DNA of 64,000 nt from Pseudooceanicola marinus. Lineage in GTDB: Bacteria; Pseudomonadota; Alphaproteobacteria; Rhodobacterales; Rhodobacteraceae. The DNA lies in the NCBI RefSeq assembly GCF_020177265.1, contig NZ_JAIVMC010000009.1:1-64000 (forward strand), given 5' to 3'. Made by a program: the position numbers and the translations under genes. Under the pieces are notes generated by a model. It had not been told where the DNA came from. It ran no database searches and was given only the letters and a program-made list of their open reading frames with translations. Below, piece by piece: positions 17,082 through 26,176 of the stretch (the first letter of the stretch is position 1; each line of letters opens with the position of its first letter).

Positions 17082-17114
17082 AAAAAGCCGCGTCCCGGGG
17101 GCGCGGCTCTTTTC
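17082..17114. terminator. Bidirectional terminator between the cysteine-rich gene and irr
   Basis: AGCCGCG (17086-17092) pairs with CGCGGCT (17102-17108). A T-run follows on the plus strand and AAAAA precedes it, giving TTTTT on the minus strand. It can end both convergent transcripts. Confidence 0.85.
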
Positions 17115-17140
17115 ATCGTCCGTGTTGTGGCGCCGTGGCC

Positions 17141-17560
17141 TCAGCCCTTGCGGCGCAGGCGGATCACCACGTCGACCTTGGAAATCTCGGCCCCGTCGGG
17201 GGCACGCGGCACACGCGCCAGCTCAAGCTCCTCGGAGGGCGCATCGCTGAGCGACCCGTCGTCTTCCCAGAAGAAATGCGGGTGGTCGTGCATGTTCGTG
17301 TCGAAGTAGCTGCGCGAGCCGTCGACGGTGATCTCACGCATCAGGCCCGCGTCGCAGAAAGCGCGCAGGGTGTTGTAGACGGTGGCCAGCGAGACGGGCT
17401 GGCCGCTGTCCTTGGCGGCGGCGAAAAGGCTCTCGGCGGTCACATGCCGGTCCTGCCCATCCCCCACGAGAAGGGAGGCGAGGCCGATCCGCTGCCGGGT
17501 CGGTCGCAGGTCGGCCTTTGCCAGCCAGTCCGCGCCGCGTTCGGTTGCCGTTGGGGTCAT
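17141..17560 (-). CDS. irr: Iron-responsive Fur-family regulator Irr
   Basis: A 139-residue Fur-superfamily repressor/activator. In alphaproteobacteria Irr senses haem and controls iron and haem genes. The winged helix spans about residues 15-85 (RPTRQRIGLASLL, then VSLATVYNTLRAFCDAGL), followed by the metal/haem-type segment HDHPHFFWEDDG. The assignment as Irr rather than Fur rests on that motif and on the conserved place next to fabA-fabB-fabI in Rhodobacterales. Other frames extend back through fabA on the opposite strand, but ATG 17560 gives the normal length. A probable promoter lies at 17591-17620. Confidence 0.88.
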   Translation of the reverse strand: MTPTATERGADWLAKADLRPTRQRIGLASLLVGDGQDRHVTAESLFAAAKDSGQPVSLATVYNTLRAFCDAGLMREITVDGSRSYFDTNMHDHPHFFWEDDGSLSDAPSEELELARVPRAPDGAEISKVDVVIRLRRKG

Positions 17561-17590
17561 GCCGTTCTTGTATCCTTCAGTTCGCCAGAC

Positions 17591-17620
17591 AATATAGGAA
17601 AAAAGGGCCCCGAAACGCAA
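17591..17620 (-). promoter_or_regulatory. Candidate sigma-70 promoter of irr
   Basis: On the minus strand TTGCGT (17620-17615) and TATATT (17596-17591) are 18 bp apart, about 31 nt before the irr ATG. TATATT is close to the consensus -10 box. It faces away from fabA. Confidence 0.45.
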
Positions 17621-17734
17621 CCGTTCCGGCAAATCGCCGCGACGGAGCGCCTTTGCCAGCACCTTGCATGGTTCGCGCGCGCGGTGATAGAGGGGTCGGG
17701 ATGAAAAAGATGACACGGAAAGGGGCGCGCCTGA

Positions 17735-18244
17735 ATGGCTGATTATCCCAGCAGTTTCGACCGGGAAGACCTTCTGAAATGCGCGCGCGGAGAGCTGTTC
17801 GGCCCCGGCAACGCCCAGTTGCCGGAACCGCCGATGCTGATGATGGACCGGATCACCGACATCTCCGCCGATGGCGGCGCGCACGGCAAGGGCCACGTTC
17901 TGGCCGAGTTCGACATCAACCCGGACCTGTGGTTCTTCGAATGCCACTTCCCCGGCAACCCGATCATGCCGGGCTGCCTCGGCCTGGACGGCCTGTGGCA
18001 GCTGACCGGCTTCAACCTGGGCTGGCGCGGCTGGCAGGGGCGCGGCTATGCGCTTGGCGTTGGCGAGGTGAAGCTGACCGGCATGGTGCGGCCTGACCGC
18101 AAGATGCTGACCTACAAGATCGACTTCACCAAGGCCGTGCAGACCCGCCGCCTGACCATGGGCGTGGCGGACGGCATCGTCGAAGCCGACGGTGAGGTCA
18201 TCTACCAGGTCAAGGACATGAAGGTCGCTCTCTCCGAGAGCTGA
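17735..18244 (+). CDS. fabA: 3-hydroxydecanoyl-ACP dehydratase/isomerase
   Basis: A 169-residue bifunctional dehydratase/isomerase. FabA makes trans-2-decenoyl-ACP and isomerises it to the cis-3 form, the branch point to unsaturated fatty acids. Both active-site residues are present: H71 in [14 protein letters not shown] and D85 in LGLDGLWQ. Length is normal. It opens the fabA-fabB-fabI operon and is divergent from irr, so iron/haem state could touch membrane lipid synthesis through the shared 174-nt region; that last point is inference. Confidence 0.97.
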   Translation: MADYPSSFDREDLLKCARGELFGPGNAQLPEPPMLMMDRITDISADGGAHGKGHVLAEFDINPDLWFFECHFPGNPIMPGCLGLDGLWQLTGFNLGWRGWQGRGYALGVGEVKLTGMVRPDRKMLTYKIDFTKAVQTRRLTMGVADGIVEADGEVIYQVKDMKVALSES

Positions 18245-18281
18245 TCCATCGACACCTATCTCTCCACGGAAGGAGGACACC

Positions 18282-19511
18282 ATGCGTCGAGTCGTGGTCA
18301 CCGGATTGGGGATCGTCTCCTCTATCGGGAACAACGCCGAAGAGGTCGAGGCCTCTCTGAAAGCGGGCAAATCCGGGATCGAAGGATCCCCGGAGATGGC
18401 CGAGCATGGCTTCCGCAGCCAGGTTGCCGGGACGCTGAAGATCGACCCGGCCGAGCATGTGGACAAGCGCACCCTGCGCTTCATGGGCCCGGGCGCCGCC
18501 TATGCCCATATCGCCATGCAGCAGGCGATCGCCGATGCTGGCCTTGAGGACAGCGACGTCGTGAACGAGCGCACCGGCCTTGTCGCGGGCTCGGGCGGGC
18601 CGTCGACCTCCGCCATGTTCCAGGCGCACCAGACGGTGCTGAAATCCGGCGGGACCAAGCGGATCGGCCCGTTCGCCGTGCCGAAGTGCATGTCGTCGAC
18701 GATCTCGGCCAACCTCGCGACGGCCTTCAAGATCAAGGGCATCAACTACTCGATCACCTCGGCTTGCTCGACCTCGCTGCACTGCATCGGCAATGCGGCT
18801 GAACAGATCATGATGGGCAAGCAGGACGTGATGTTCGCCGGCGGCGGCGAGGAGCTCGACTGGACCCTGTCCTGCCTCTTCGATGCCATGGGTGCCATGT
18901 CCTCGAAATACAACGACACGCCGGAACTGGCCTCGCGCGCCTTCGACGCGGACCGGGACGGCTTCGTCATTTCCGGCGGCGGTGGCATGCTGGTGCTGGA
19001 AGACCTCGAACACGCCAAGGCACGGGGCGCCAAGATCTACGCCGAGGTCACCGGCTTTGCCGCCACCTCGGATGGGCACGACATGGTCGCGCCCTCGGGC
19101 GAGGGTGGCGAGCGGGCGATGCGCCTGGCGCTGCAGACGCTGCCCGAGGACCGCAAGGTGGGCTACATCAACGCCCATGGCACCTCGACCCCCGTCGGCG
19201 ACGTGGGCGAGGTCGAGGCCGTGCGCCGCGTCTTCGGCGAAGGCGCGACCCCGCTGATCTCCTCGACGAAATCCATGACCGGCCATGCCCAGGGCGCCGC
19301 GGGCGCGCTGGAGGCGATCTTCTGCCTGATCATGCTGGCCAAGGATTTCATCACGCCGTCGATCAACATCCAGACCCTCGACGAGGCGATCAACCCCGGC
19401 GAGATCGCCCGGTCGCTGGTCGAAAAGGCGGGCCTGGACACGGTGATGACGAATTCCTTTGGTTTCGGCGGCACGAACGGTTCGATGCTGCTCTCGCGCT
19501 ATACCGGGTGA
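18282..19511 (+). CDS. fabB: 3-oxoacyl-ACP synthase I
   Basis: A 409-residue thiolase-fold condensing enzyme. FabB elongates cis-3-decenoyl-ACP and is needed with FabA for unsaturated fatty acids. The Cys-His-His triad is visible: C162 (SACSTS), H299 ([11 protein letters not shown]) and H335 ([10 protein letters not shown]), with K330. The ATG at 18282 follows GGAAGGAGGACACC. It lies 37 nt after fabA and 7 nt before fabI, in the arrangement usual for Rhodobacterales. Confidence 0.97.
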   Translation: MRRVVVTGLGIVSSIGNNAEEVEASLKAGKSGIEGSPEMAEHGFRSQVAGTLKIDPAEHVDKRTLRFMGPGAAYAHIAMQQAIADAGLEDSDVVNERTGLVAGSGGPSTSAMFQAHQTVLKSGGTKRIGPFAVPKCMSSTISANLATAFKIKGINYSITSACSTSLHCIGNAAEQIMMGKQDVMFAGGGEELDWTLSCLFDAMGAMSSKYNDTPELASRAFDADRDGFVISGGGGMLVLEDLEHAKARGAKIYAEVTGFAATSDGHDMVAPSGEGGERAMRLALQTLPEDRKVGYINAHGTSTPVGDVGEVEAVRRVFGEGATPLISSTKSMTGHAQGAAGALEAIFCLIMLAKDFITPSINIQTLDEAINPGEIARSLVEKAGLDTVMTNSFGFGGTNGSMLLSRYTG

Positions 19512-19518
19512 CAGGGTT

Positions 19519-20307
19519 ATGACAGGACAGATGCAGGGGAAACGCGGCCTGGTGATGGGCGTGGCCAATGATCGCTCCATTGCCTGGGGGATCGCCAAGG
19601 CTCTTCACGAGGCCGGGGCCGAGATGGCCTTTTCCTACCAGGGAGAGAACTTCGGCAAGCGCGTGGCGCCCCTGGCCGCCTCGGTGGGTGTGGATTACCT
19701 GCTGGACGTGGATGTCAGCGACGATGCCTCGATGGATGCGGCCTTCGCCGACCTGAAGGCGAAATGGGGGACGCTCGATTTCGTCGTCCATGCCATCGCC
19801 TATTCCGACAAGGCAGAGCTGTCGGGCCGGTTCATCAACACCAGCCGCAACAACTTCAAGCATTCGCTGGACATCTCCTGCTACTCGCTGATCGACGTGG
19901 CGCGCCGCGCCGCGCCGATGATGACCGAGGGCGGCGCGATCCTGACCCTGACCTACCAGGGGTCGAACAAGGTGACGCCCTATTACAACGTCATGGGCGT
20001 GGCCAAGGCGGCGCTGGAAAGCGCCGTGCGCTACCTGGCCAACGACCTCGGCCCCGACGGGATCCGCGTCAACGCGATCTCCCCCGGCCCGATGAAGACC
20101 CTGGCCGGTGCGGCGATCTCCGGTGCGCGCAAGACCTTCCGCCAGACCGAAACCAACGCCCCCCTGCGCGCCAACGCGACGCTGGAGGCCGTGGGCGGGA
20201 CGGCGGTCTACCTGGCCTCCGACGCCGGTGCCTGCACCAGCGGCGAGATCATCCACGTCGATGGCGGCTACCACGTGCTGGGCATGCCGCAGCCGGAAAA
20301 CCTCTGA
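19519..20307 (+). CDS. fabI: Enoyl-ACP reductase (NADH)
   Basis: A 262-residue short-chain dehydrogenase. FabI reduces trans-2-enoyl-ACP in the last step of each fatty-acid cycle. The catalytic set Y146, Y156 and K163 (TYQGS, then YYNVMGVAKAAL) matches the E. coli numbering, and the N-terminal GVANDRSIAWG loop binds NADH. The ATG at 19519 lies 7 nt after the fabB stop; a longer frame would overlap fabB by 50 nt and adds nothing homologous. It is the last gene of the operon; a 3'-end repeat follows 36 nt after its stop. Confidence 0.96.
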   Translation: MTGQMQGKRGLVMGVANDRSIAWGIAKALHEAGAEMAFSYQGENFGKRVAPLAASVGVDYLLDVDVSDDASMDAAFADLKAKWGTLDFVVHAIAYSDKAELSGRFINTSRNNFKHSLDISCYSLIDVARRAAPMMTEGGAILTLTYQGSNKVTPYYNVMGVAKAALESAVRYLANDLGPDGIRVNAISPGPMKTLAGAAISGARKTFRQTETNAPLRANATLEAVGGTAVYLASDAGACTSGEIIHVDGGYHVLGMPQPENL

Positions 20308-20342
20308 AGCATGCCCGGCGCGCCCCTTGCGGGCGGGCCGAC

Positions 20343-20376
20343 GCCTCCGGCGGGAGTATTTCTAGCTGTCGGATAA
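20343..20376 (+). repeat. 3'-end repeat, copy A (after fabI)
   Basis: GCCTCCGGCGGGAGTATTT, three bases, then GCTGTCGGATAA. It starts 36 nt after the fabI stop in the sense direction. It belongs to a five-copy family in this window, with other copies at 20496-20529, 31583-31614, 56961-56991 and 59134-59168. Confidence 0.75.
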
Positions 20377-20495
20377 TATTAGCGATTGCTTAACCCTGCG
20401 CGGGCAGCATCGAGCGGCGGTACAGGGTGGAGACCCGATGACCGTGCTAGAAGGATGGGCCTCTCGTCACGTTGGTTCGGGCGAGAGGTTCTTCT
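20377..20495. other. Possible structured RNA between two convergent repeats
   Basis: A 119-nt AT-richer segment enclosed by repeats A and B. It contains ACCCTG/CAGGGT (20393-20398 with 20423-20428) and a 7-bp hairpin CCTCTCG/CGAGAGG (20460-20488). With the flanking arms paired, the whole 187 nt could fold as one long rod. No reading frame of use is seen. It may be a small RNA or only the overlapping 3' ends of fabI and trmB messages. Confidence 0.3.
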
Positions 20496-20529
20496 TTATC
20501 CGACAGCCCAAAATACTCCCGCCGGAGGC
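20496..20529 (-). repeat. 3'-end repeat, copy B (after trmB)
   Basis: On the minus strand it reads the same 19-base block and the same GCTGTCGGATAA block as copy A, separated by a different short linker. It starts about 31 nt after the trmB stop in the trmB sense direction. Copies A and B are therefore convergent and form a long inverted repeat. Confidence 0.75.
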
Positions 20530-20559
20530 TTCGGGCCGTCTTGCGGCCCGAAATCGCCC

Positions 20560-21282
20560 TCACCGTTTGCGGAAGGTCAGGTAGTGCGGCGTTCGGCCCT
20601 CGCGTAGGGCCTTCTGCTCATAGCGGGTCGAGATCCAGTCGTCCCAGGACTGGCGCCAGTCTGTCGGGCTTTCGGCCAGCCAGTCGAAGCCGTGACGCGG
20701 CACCTGTTGCAGGGTCTGGCGCACGTAGTCGGGAATGTCGGTCGCGACGCGGAAGATCGCGCCGGGCTTCAGCACCCGGTTCAGCGGCTCCAGGTGTTCC
20801 GGCGTGACGAAACGGCGCCGGTGGTGGCGTTTCTTCGGCCAGGGGTCGGGGTAGAGCAGGAAGGCGCGGGAGATCGAGGCATCGGGCAGCACGTCGAAGA
20901 GGTCGCGCACATCGCCCGGGTGCACCGCCAGGTTTTCCACGCCAGCCTCGCGGATCTTGCCTAGGAGCATCGCCACGCCGTTGATGTAGGGTTCCGCCCC
21001 GATGATGCCGATGTCGGGATTGCCGGCGGCCTGGTGCACCAGGTGCTCCCCGCCGCCGAAGCCGATCTCCAGCCAGACATCCTTGCCGCCGAAAAGCGCG
21101 TCGAGGTCGATTGGGGTGCGGTCTGGGTTGTCCTCCCAACTGACCTTGCTGGGCGACAGCTTGCCCAGGTCCTCGTCCAGGTAGGCTTCCTGGCTGGGGC
21201 GCAGACCCTTGCCCTTGAAGCGGCCGTAGAAGTTGCGCCAGGGCGCGCCGGAGGGGTGGGTGTCGGGGCGATTGTCGGTCAT
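20560..21282 (-). CDS. trmB: tRNA (guanine-N7-)-methyltransferase
   Basis: A 240-residue Rossmann methyltransferase. TrmB makes 7-methylguanosine at position 46 of tRNAs. Seen: SAM-binding EIGFGGGEHL, the acidic GAEPYINGV, and the family signature YPDPWPKKRHHRRRF. The ATG at 21282 (MTDNRPD) gives the family length; a longer frame runs back past the queF 3' end. The gene follows queF on the same strand, and both act on guanine-derived tRNA modifications. Confidence 0.95.
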   Translation of the reverse strand: MTDNRPDTHPSGAPWRNFYGRFKGKGLRPSQEAYLDEDLGKLSPSKVSWEDNPDRTPIDLDALFGGKDVWLEIGFGGGEHLVHQAAGNPDIGIIGAEPYINGVAMLLGKIREAGVENLAVHPGDVRDLFDVLPDASISRAFLLYPDPWPKKRHHRRRFVTPEHLEPLNRVLKPGAIFRVATDIPDYVRQTLQQVPRHGFDWLAESPTDWRQSWDDWISTRYEQKALREGRTPHYLTFRKR

Positions 21283-21367
21283 GTTTCTATCTCTGCCAGT
21301 CGGGCTGTCCCTGGTGCGCCAGGGGTCGGGGCGCTTGTGCCAAGGCGCCGGGGCGGGCGTCAAGCGG

Positions 21368-21826
21368 TCAGCCGCGACCGCGATAGGGCGGCACACCCTG
21401 ATCGGGGATCCAGAGGTCTTCGGGGGCGGGGCCGGTGGCCCAGAAGACGTCGATCGGGATGCCGCCGCGCGGATACCAGTAGGCGCCGATGCGCAGCCAT
21501 TCGGGCGCCAGCAGGTCAGCCAGGCGGCGGCCGATCATCACCGTGCATTCTTCGTGGAAGGCGCCGTGGTTGCGGAAGGACCCCAGGAAGAGCTTCAGCG
21601 ACTTGCTTTCGACCAGCCAGTCGCGGGGGACGTAGTCGATCATGATATGCGCGAAATCCGGCTGGCCGGTCATCGGGCAGAGCGAGGTGAACTCGGGCGC
21701 GGTGAAACGCACGTTGTAGCGTTCGCCCGGCGTGGGCTGGGGGACGCGTTCCAGCACGGCGGCCTCCGGCGAGGTGGGCAGGCCGGTGGACTGGCCCAGT
21801 TGGGTCAGGCCCGTGGTATCCGTCAT
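21368..21826 (-). CDS. queF: NADPH-dependent 7-cyano-7-deazaguanine reductase
   Basis: A 152-residue nitrile reductase of the short QueF type (T-fold). It reduces preQ0 to preQ1 in queuosine synthesis. Seen: nucleophile C50 in [12 protein letters not shown] with D57, and the QueF motif [16 protein letters not shown]. Length is normal for the unimodular class. No queC/D/E lies in the window, so the rest of the pathway is elsewhere. trmB follows on the same strand after 85 nt. Confidence 0.96.
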   Translation of the reverse strand: MTDTTGLTQLGQSTGLPTSPEAAVLERVPQPTPGERYNVRFTAPEFTSLCPMTGQPDFAHIMIDYVPRDWLVESKSLKLFLGSFRNHGAFHEECTVMIGRRLADLLAPEWLRIGAYWYPRGGIPIDVFWATGPAPEDLWIPDQGVPPYRGRG

Positions 21827-21892
21827 GATCTTGCTCCTGGCTGCGGAAGGCGGCGTCCTAGCATGGCTTGCGGTCCCGGGCCAGTGGGCAGC

Positions 21893-21924
21893 GAAAAGCC
21901 CTGCTCCGACGGGCGGAGCAGGGC
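21893..21924 (-). terminator. Rho-independent terminator of metK
   Basis: An 11-bp perfect stem, GCCCTGCTCCG (21898-21908) with its complement at 21914-21924, followed on the minus strand by TTTTCGC. It lies 51 nt after the metK stop. Confidence 0.85.
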
Positions 21925-21974
21925 GTGTTCATGGGCCAATTATCGGGGCCCACTCTCTAGGCCTCAGAGCGCGC

Positions 21975-23156
21975 TCAGAGGTTGGACTTGATCGCCTCGA
22001 CCAGGTCGGTCTTCTCCCAGGAGAAGCCGCCGTCGGCATCGGGCGCGCGGCCGAAGTGGCCGTAGGCCGCGGTGCGCTGGTAGATCGGCTTGTTCAGGTC
22101 CAGGTGCGTACGGATCCCGCGCGGGGTCAGGTCCATGGACTTGGCCACGGCTGCCTCGATCTCGGCCTCGTCGACCTTGTTGGTGCCGTAGGTGTCGACG
22201 TAGATCGACAGCGGCTTGGCGATGCCGATGGCATAGGACAGCTGCAGGCAGCATTTGTCCGCCAGGCCGGCCGCGACGATGTTCTTCGCGAGGTAGCGCG
22301 AGGCATAGGCCGCGGACCGGTCCACCTTCGTCGGATCCTTGCCGGAGAAGGCGCCGCCGCCGTGCGGGGCCGCCCCGCCGTAGGTGTCGACGATGATCTT
22401 GCGGCCCGTCAGGCCGGCGTCGCCGTCGGGGCCGCCGATGACGAACTTGCCGGTCGGGTTGACCCACCATTCGGTTTCATCGGTCAGCCAGTCTTCGGGC
22501 AGCACTTCGCGGATATAGGGCTCCACGATCTCGCGGATGTGGGCCGAGGTCTGGGCGTCGTCCGCGTGTTGCGTGGAGAGCACCAGCTGGGTCACGCCCA
22601 CGGGCTTGCCGTTCTCGTACTTCAGCGACAGCTGCGACTTGGCGTCGGGGCGCAGGGTCGGCTCGGTGCCGTTCTTGCGGACCTCGGCGAGGCGCTGCAG
22701 GATCTTGTGCGCGTAGTGGATCGGCGCCGGCATCAGCTCCGGGGTTTCATTGGTGGCGAAACCGAACATGATGCCCTGGTCGCCCGCGCCCTCGTCCTTA
22801 TCGTTCGAGGCGTCCACGCCCTGGGCGATGTGGGCCGACTGTTCGTGCAGCAGGTTGGTGATCTCCACGGTCTCGTGGTGGAACTTGTCCTGCTCGTAAC
22901 CGATGTCCTTGATGCAGTTGCGGACGATGCCGTCGACATGCTGCATGTAGTCGTGAAGTTTGTCCTGATCAGCCAGACCGACTTCACCCCCGATGACTAC
23001 TCGGTTGGTGGTGGCGAAGGTCTCGCAGGCGACGCGCGCCTCCGGTTCCTCGGCGATGAGGGCGTCCAGGATGGCATCGGAAATGCGATCGCAGACCTTG
23101 TCGGGGTGGCCCTCTGAAACGGATTCAGAGGTGAAGATGTAGTTCTGGCGTGTCAT
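21975..23156 (-). CDS. metK: S-adenosylmethionine synthetase
   Basis: A 393-residue MAT. It makes S-adenosylmethionine from methionine and ATP. Seen: [12 protein letters not shown] at the start, [10 protein letters not shown] in the middle and the P-loop-like [22 protein letters not shown]. Length is normal. A SAM/SAH riboswitch lies directly in front of the ATG, and a terminator follows. The promoter overlaps the end of lnt, so metK is probably its own transcription unit with possible read-through from the lnt operon. Confidence 0.98.
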   Translation of the reverse strand: MTRQNYIFTSESVSEGHPDKVCDRISDAILDALIAEEPEARVACETFATTNRVVIGGEVGLADQDKLHDYMQHVDGIVRNCIKDIGYEQDKFHHETVEITNLLHEQSAHIAQGVDASNDKDEGAGDQGIMFGFATNETPELMPAPIHYAHKILQRLAEVRKNGTEPTLRPDAKSQLSLKYENGKPVGVTQLVLSTQHADDAQTSAHIREIVEPYIREVLPEDWLTDETEWWVNPTGKFVIGGPDGDAGLTGRKIIVDTYGGAAPHGGGAFSGKDPTKVDRSAAYASRYLAKNIVAAGLADKCCLQLSYAIGIAKPLSIYVDTYGTNKVDEAEIEAAVAKSMDLTPRGIRTHLDLNKPIYQRTAAYGHFGRAPDADGGFSWEKTDLVEAIKSNL

Positions 23157-23163
23157 TTGGAAG

Positions 23164-23211
23164 TGCTCCGGTAAAAGTTCAGACCTGCCCCGTCAGGAAG
23201 CCGTTGGGGCG
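23164..23211 (-). promoter_or_regulatory. SAM/SAH-type riboswitch in the metK leader
   Basis: Reading leftwards, the leader has GCCCC, then AACGGCTTCCTGACG, then GGGGC closing the stem, and downstream ACCGGAGCA just before the metK start. This arrangement (short hairpin with ACGGCTTCCTG in the loop, and a GGAGCA pairing strand that is also the ribosome-binding site) is that of the SAM/SAH riboswitch known upstream of metK in Rhodobacterales. A candidate promoter, TTGACC (23251-23246), 17 bp, TACCCA (23228-23223), would start the RNA just ahead of it. Binding ligand would hide the GGAG and reduce MetK synthesis. Confidence 0.88.
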
Positions 23212-23251
23212 GCGCGTAGTATTGGGTAGGCCGCTAGAACCTTGGGGTCAA

Positions 23252-24799
23252 TCAACTTTCTGGCGAAGACCTGAACACATGGTGAACAAATCCCGCAGCA
23301 GCGACACAAAAGAGCGCAAAAGCGACGAGCAGTGCCGGCCAGTCGCCGTGCCGGCTGTAGGGCGTGGGCGCCGAGGGCGGCGGCAGCGTGACGTCGAGAT
23401 GGCCGGTGGTGTTCAGCGGCAGGCTGGCCAGCAGTTCACCATCGGCGGAGATCAGCGCCGAGACCCCGGTGTTGGCGGCCCGCACCAGCGGTAGCCCCTG
23501 TTCCACGGCACGCAGACGTGCCTGTGCAAGGTGCTGATAAGGCCCGGAAAAACTTCCGAACCAGGCGTCATTTGTCACTTGCAGAAGCAGATCGGGGCGG
23601 GCCGGCGCGGCACGGATGTCGCGTGGAAAAACGGCTTCGTAGCAGATCAATGGCAGGGCGCGGCCGATGCCTGGTAGCTCCATCAGGCGGGCGCCGGGGC
23701 CGGGCGTGTAGCCGCCGCCGAAGCGCGAGGCGAGCGCGCCGATGCCCACATCAGCCATGAGGTCGGCGAGTGGCAGGTATTCCCCGAACGGGACAAGGTG
23801 GTGCTTGTCATAAGTGCCCGAAATTTCGCCATTTGCGTCCAGAAGGGCGAGGGAGTTGTAGTAATCGGCCCCGTCGCGGCGCTGCACGCCGAAGGCCAGG
23901 GCGCTGCCCCGGGCGGATTCGGCCAGCAGATCGGTCAGCGCGGCGCCTTCGTTCAACAGGTAGGGCACCGCCGTTTCCGGCCAGATCACCAGGTCAGGGC
24001 GCTGGCCATCGGTGCCCTCTTCGGTCGTCAATTGCTGCAGCCGGTTGAAGAAGACGGGGATGCGGTCAGGCAGCCATTTCTCGCGCTGCGGGGCATTGGG
24101 TTGCACCAGGCGCAGGACCGGGGCCTCGGCCCCTGCGGGCAGGGCACGGGGGGGCAAAGACAGGGCCAGGGCCAGGGGGGCGGCGAAGCCGGCCAGCGCC
24201 AGCAGGGCGGGGGCGATCCGGCTCCGGCCCGGGTGGGACAGGGCGGCGCCCAGCAGGGTCGCGGGCCACAGCAGCAGCAGCGAAAGGGCATGCGGCCCGC
24301 CCCAGGCGGCCAGCGGCAGCAGCGGTGACGGGATCAGCGCGTGGCCGATCAGCGCCCAGGGGAAGCCGGTGAAGATCCAGCCGCGCAGGGCCTCGGCCAG
24401 GGTCAGCGTGGCGGCCAGGGCCAGCGCGGCGGGCAGGCCGGCGGGCGCGACCCGCTTGGCCAGCGCGGCAGCCCCGCCCCAGAACAGCGCCAGCCCGCCG
24501 GCCATCAGCACCAGCGCGAAGGGTGCCATCCATCCGTGCCGGGCGATGTCCACCATGAAAGGTTCGACGATCCAGGCCAGGGCCAGCGCGAAATAACCTG
24601 CGCCGAAGAGCCACCCGGCCCGGGCCGCCCGCGCAGGGCGCTCGGCGCGCAGGACCGCGAGGGTCAGCAGGGCGAACCCCAGGATGGCGGCGGGCCAGAG
24701 CGACAGGGGCGCCTGCCCGGTGGCGGCCAGGGCGCCGGCGGCGACGGGCCAGAGCGGGGCCAGGCGGCGCGGCGAGAGGCACGACAGGCGGGACGTCAT
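23252..24799 (-). CDS. lnt: Apolipoprotein N-acyltransferase
   Basis: A 515-residue inner-membrane enzyme. Lnt adds the third acyl chain to the N-terminal cysteine of lipoproteins. The N-terminal half holds about six membrane helices; the C-terminal half is a nitrilase-type domain with the catalytic Glu-Lys-Cys set (ICYEAVFP carries the cysteine), plus TNDAWFGSFSGPYQH, which is diagnostic of Lnt. It is the last gene of the phoH-ybeY-corC-lnt unit. The metK promoter begins at its 3' end. Confidence 0.95.
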   Translation of the reverse strand: MTSRLSCLSPRRLAPLWPVAAGALAATGQAPLSLWPAAILGFALLTLAVLRAERPARAARAGWLFGAGYFALALAWIVEPFMVDIARHGWMAPFALVLMAGGLALFWGGAAALAKRVAPAGLPAALALAATLTLAEALRGWIFTGFPWALIGHALIPSPLLPLAAWGGPHALSLLLLWPATLLGAALSHPGRSRIAPALLALAGFAAPLALALSLPPRALPAGAEAPVLRLVQPNAPQREKWLPDRIPVFFNRLQQLTTEEGTDGQRPDLVIWPETAVPYLLNEGAALTDLLAESARGSALAFGVQRRDGADYYNSLALLDANGEISGTYDKHHLVPFGEYLPLADLMADVGIGALASRFGGGYTPGPGARLMELPGIGRALPLICYEAVFPRDIRAAPARPDLLLQVTNDAWFGSFSGPYQHLAQARLRAVEQGLPLVRAANTGVSALISADGELLASLPLNTTGHLDVTLPPPSAPTPYSRHGDWPALLVAFALFCVAAAGFVHHVFRSSPES

Positions 24800-24895
24800 G
24801 ATCGGGTCAAGTCCGGAAAAAGAGGAGCGGGCAAGCGGACGGCCCGCCCTGCGCTGTGTGGCGCGCGCCGGCCCGGGGCAGGGCGCGCGCCGGGG

Positions 24896-26125
24896 TCATT
24901 CCGCGTCGACGGGTTTCAGGCGGACGCGCAGGCGCTTGATCCGGCGGGGGTCGGCCTCGACCACCTCGAATTCATGCCCCGCCGGGTGCACCACGACCTC
25001 GCCGCGCGCGGGCACGCGGCCCGCCAGCATGAAGACCAGGCCGCCCAGCGTGTCGATCTCTTCCTCGTCGACGCTGTCGTCATCGGTCAGCGACAGGCCC
25101 GTGGCCGCCTCGAAGTCCTCCAGGGGCGCCTTGGCCAGAGCCAGGTAGCTGCCGGATGCCTCGCGCGTCCACAGCGCGTCCTCGTCAACGTCGTGTTCGT
25201 CCTCGATCTCGCCGATCACCTGTTCGATCAGGTCCTCGATCGTCACGAGGCCATCAACGCCGCCGTATTCGTCGATCACCAGGGCCATGTGGCGCCGTTC
25301 GGTCTGCATCTTCTGCAGCAGCACCCCGATGGGCATCGAGGGCGGCACGAACAGAAGCGGGCGCAGCAGCTCCTCCATCTGGAAGTCAGAGGTCGCATCC
25401 CAGCCGTGCTTCAGCGCGAAGTCCTTCAGGTGGACGAAGCCCTTGGGGCTGTCCAGCGTCTCGTCGTAGACGGGCAGGCGGGTCATGCCGCTTTCGCGGA
25501 AGATGCCGACCAGATCGTCCTGGCTGATGCTGTTGGGAACCGCCACGATCTCCACCTTGGGGATCGCCACATCCTCGACCCGCATGTTGCGCAGGTTCAG
25601 CAGGGAATGGCGCCGTTGCGGCGGGCTGGCGGGTTGCGCGCTGGCGCTGCTTTCCGGGGTGCGGGTTGCGGCGCTGCTGCGGTTGCCCAGCAGGCGACCG
25701 AAGAAACCGGGACGTTGCCGCGGGTTCGCATTGGCCGGGGCGGCGGCGGGCGCGACACCGGGGGTGGCACTGGACGCGACGCTGGGGGCATGGGGGGCCG
25801 CAGGCGGGGTCCCGTTGGGCCGCGCAGGTCCATTGCCGCCCTCGGGGGAGGAGGCAAGGTGCAGACCATCCGTGGCATGAGCCAGAGGGATGCCGTCCGT
25901 GCCGGTCATGGCAGGGCTGGCCTCACGGGATCCGTTGACGAGGCTTCCGGACGCCACGGCATCAGCCGCATCGATCACGGAAGGGGCCGCGGCAGAGCCG
26001 GCGACGCGGGACACGGGTCCCTCGGTTTCGACCAGGCGCATCGCGGGATGCGGTGCTGCGGGGTCTGGGGTCATGGAACGCGCGCGCTGCGCCGCGTTAG
26101 AAGACCCGTCTATGCTGTCGCCCAT
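24896..26125 (-). CDS. CorC-type CBS-domain protein with long N-terminal extension
   Basis: A 409-residue protein of the hemolysin/CorC family. From about residue 180 it has two CBS modules (VEDVAIPKVEIVAVP, then HMALVIDEYGGVDGLVTIEDL) and a CorC_HlyC transporter-associated domain at the end. Such proteins are tied to magnesium/cobalt resistance. Unusual: roughly residues 1-170 are low-complexity Ala/Pro/Ser-rich and probably disordered, where the family normally starts almost at once with a short lead. The ATG at 26125 has GGAAAGGAACA upstream, supporting the long form. It lies between ybeY and lnt, as in many proteobacteria. Confidence 0.87.
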   Translation of the reverse strand: MGDSIDGSSNAAQRARSMTPDPAAPHPAMRLVETEGPVSRVAGSAAAPSVIDAADAVASGSLVNGSREASPAMTGTDGIPLAHATDGLHLASSPEGGNGPARPNGTPPAAPHAPSVASSATPGVAPAAAPANANPRQRPGFFGRLLGNRSSAATRTPESSASAQPASPPQRRHSLLNLRNMRVEDVAIPKVEIVAVPNSISQDDLVGIFRESGMTRLPVYDETLDSPKGFVHLKDFALKHGWDATSDFQMEELLRPLLFVPPSMPIGVLLQKMQTERRHMALVIDEYGGVDGLVTIEDLIEQVIGEIEDEHDVDEDALWTREASGSYLALAKAPLEDFEAATGLSLTDDDSVDEEEIDTLGGLVFMLAGRVPARGEVVVHPAGHEFEVVEADPRRIKRLRVRLKPVDAE

Positions 26126-26176
26126 TGTTCCTTTCCGGTTGCCGGCCTGTCAGTCAGCCAAAATGCTATATGGGAA

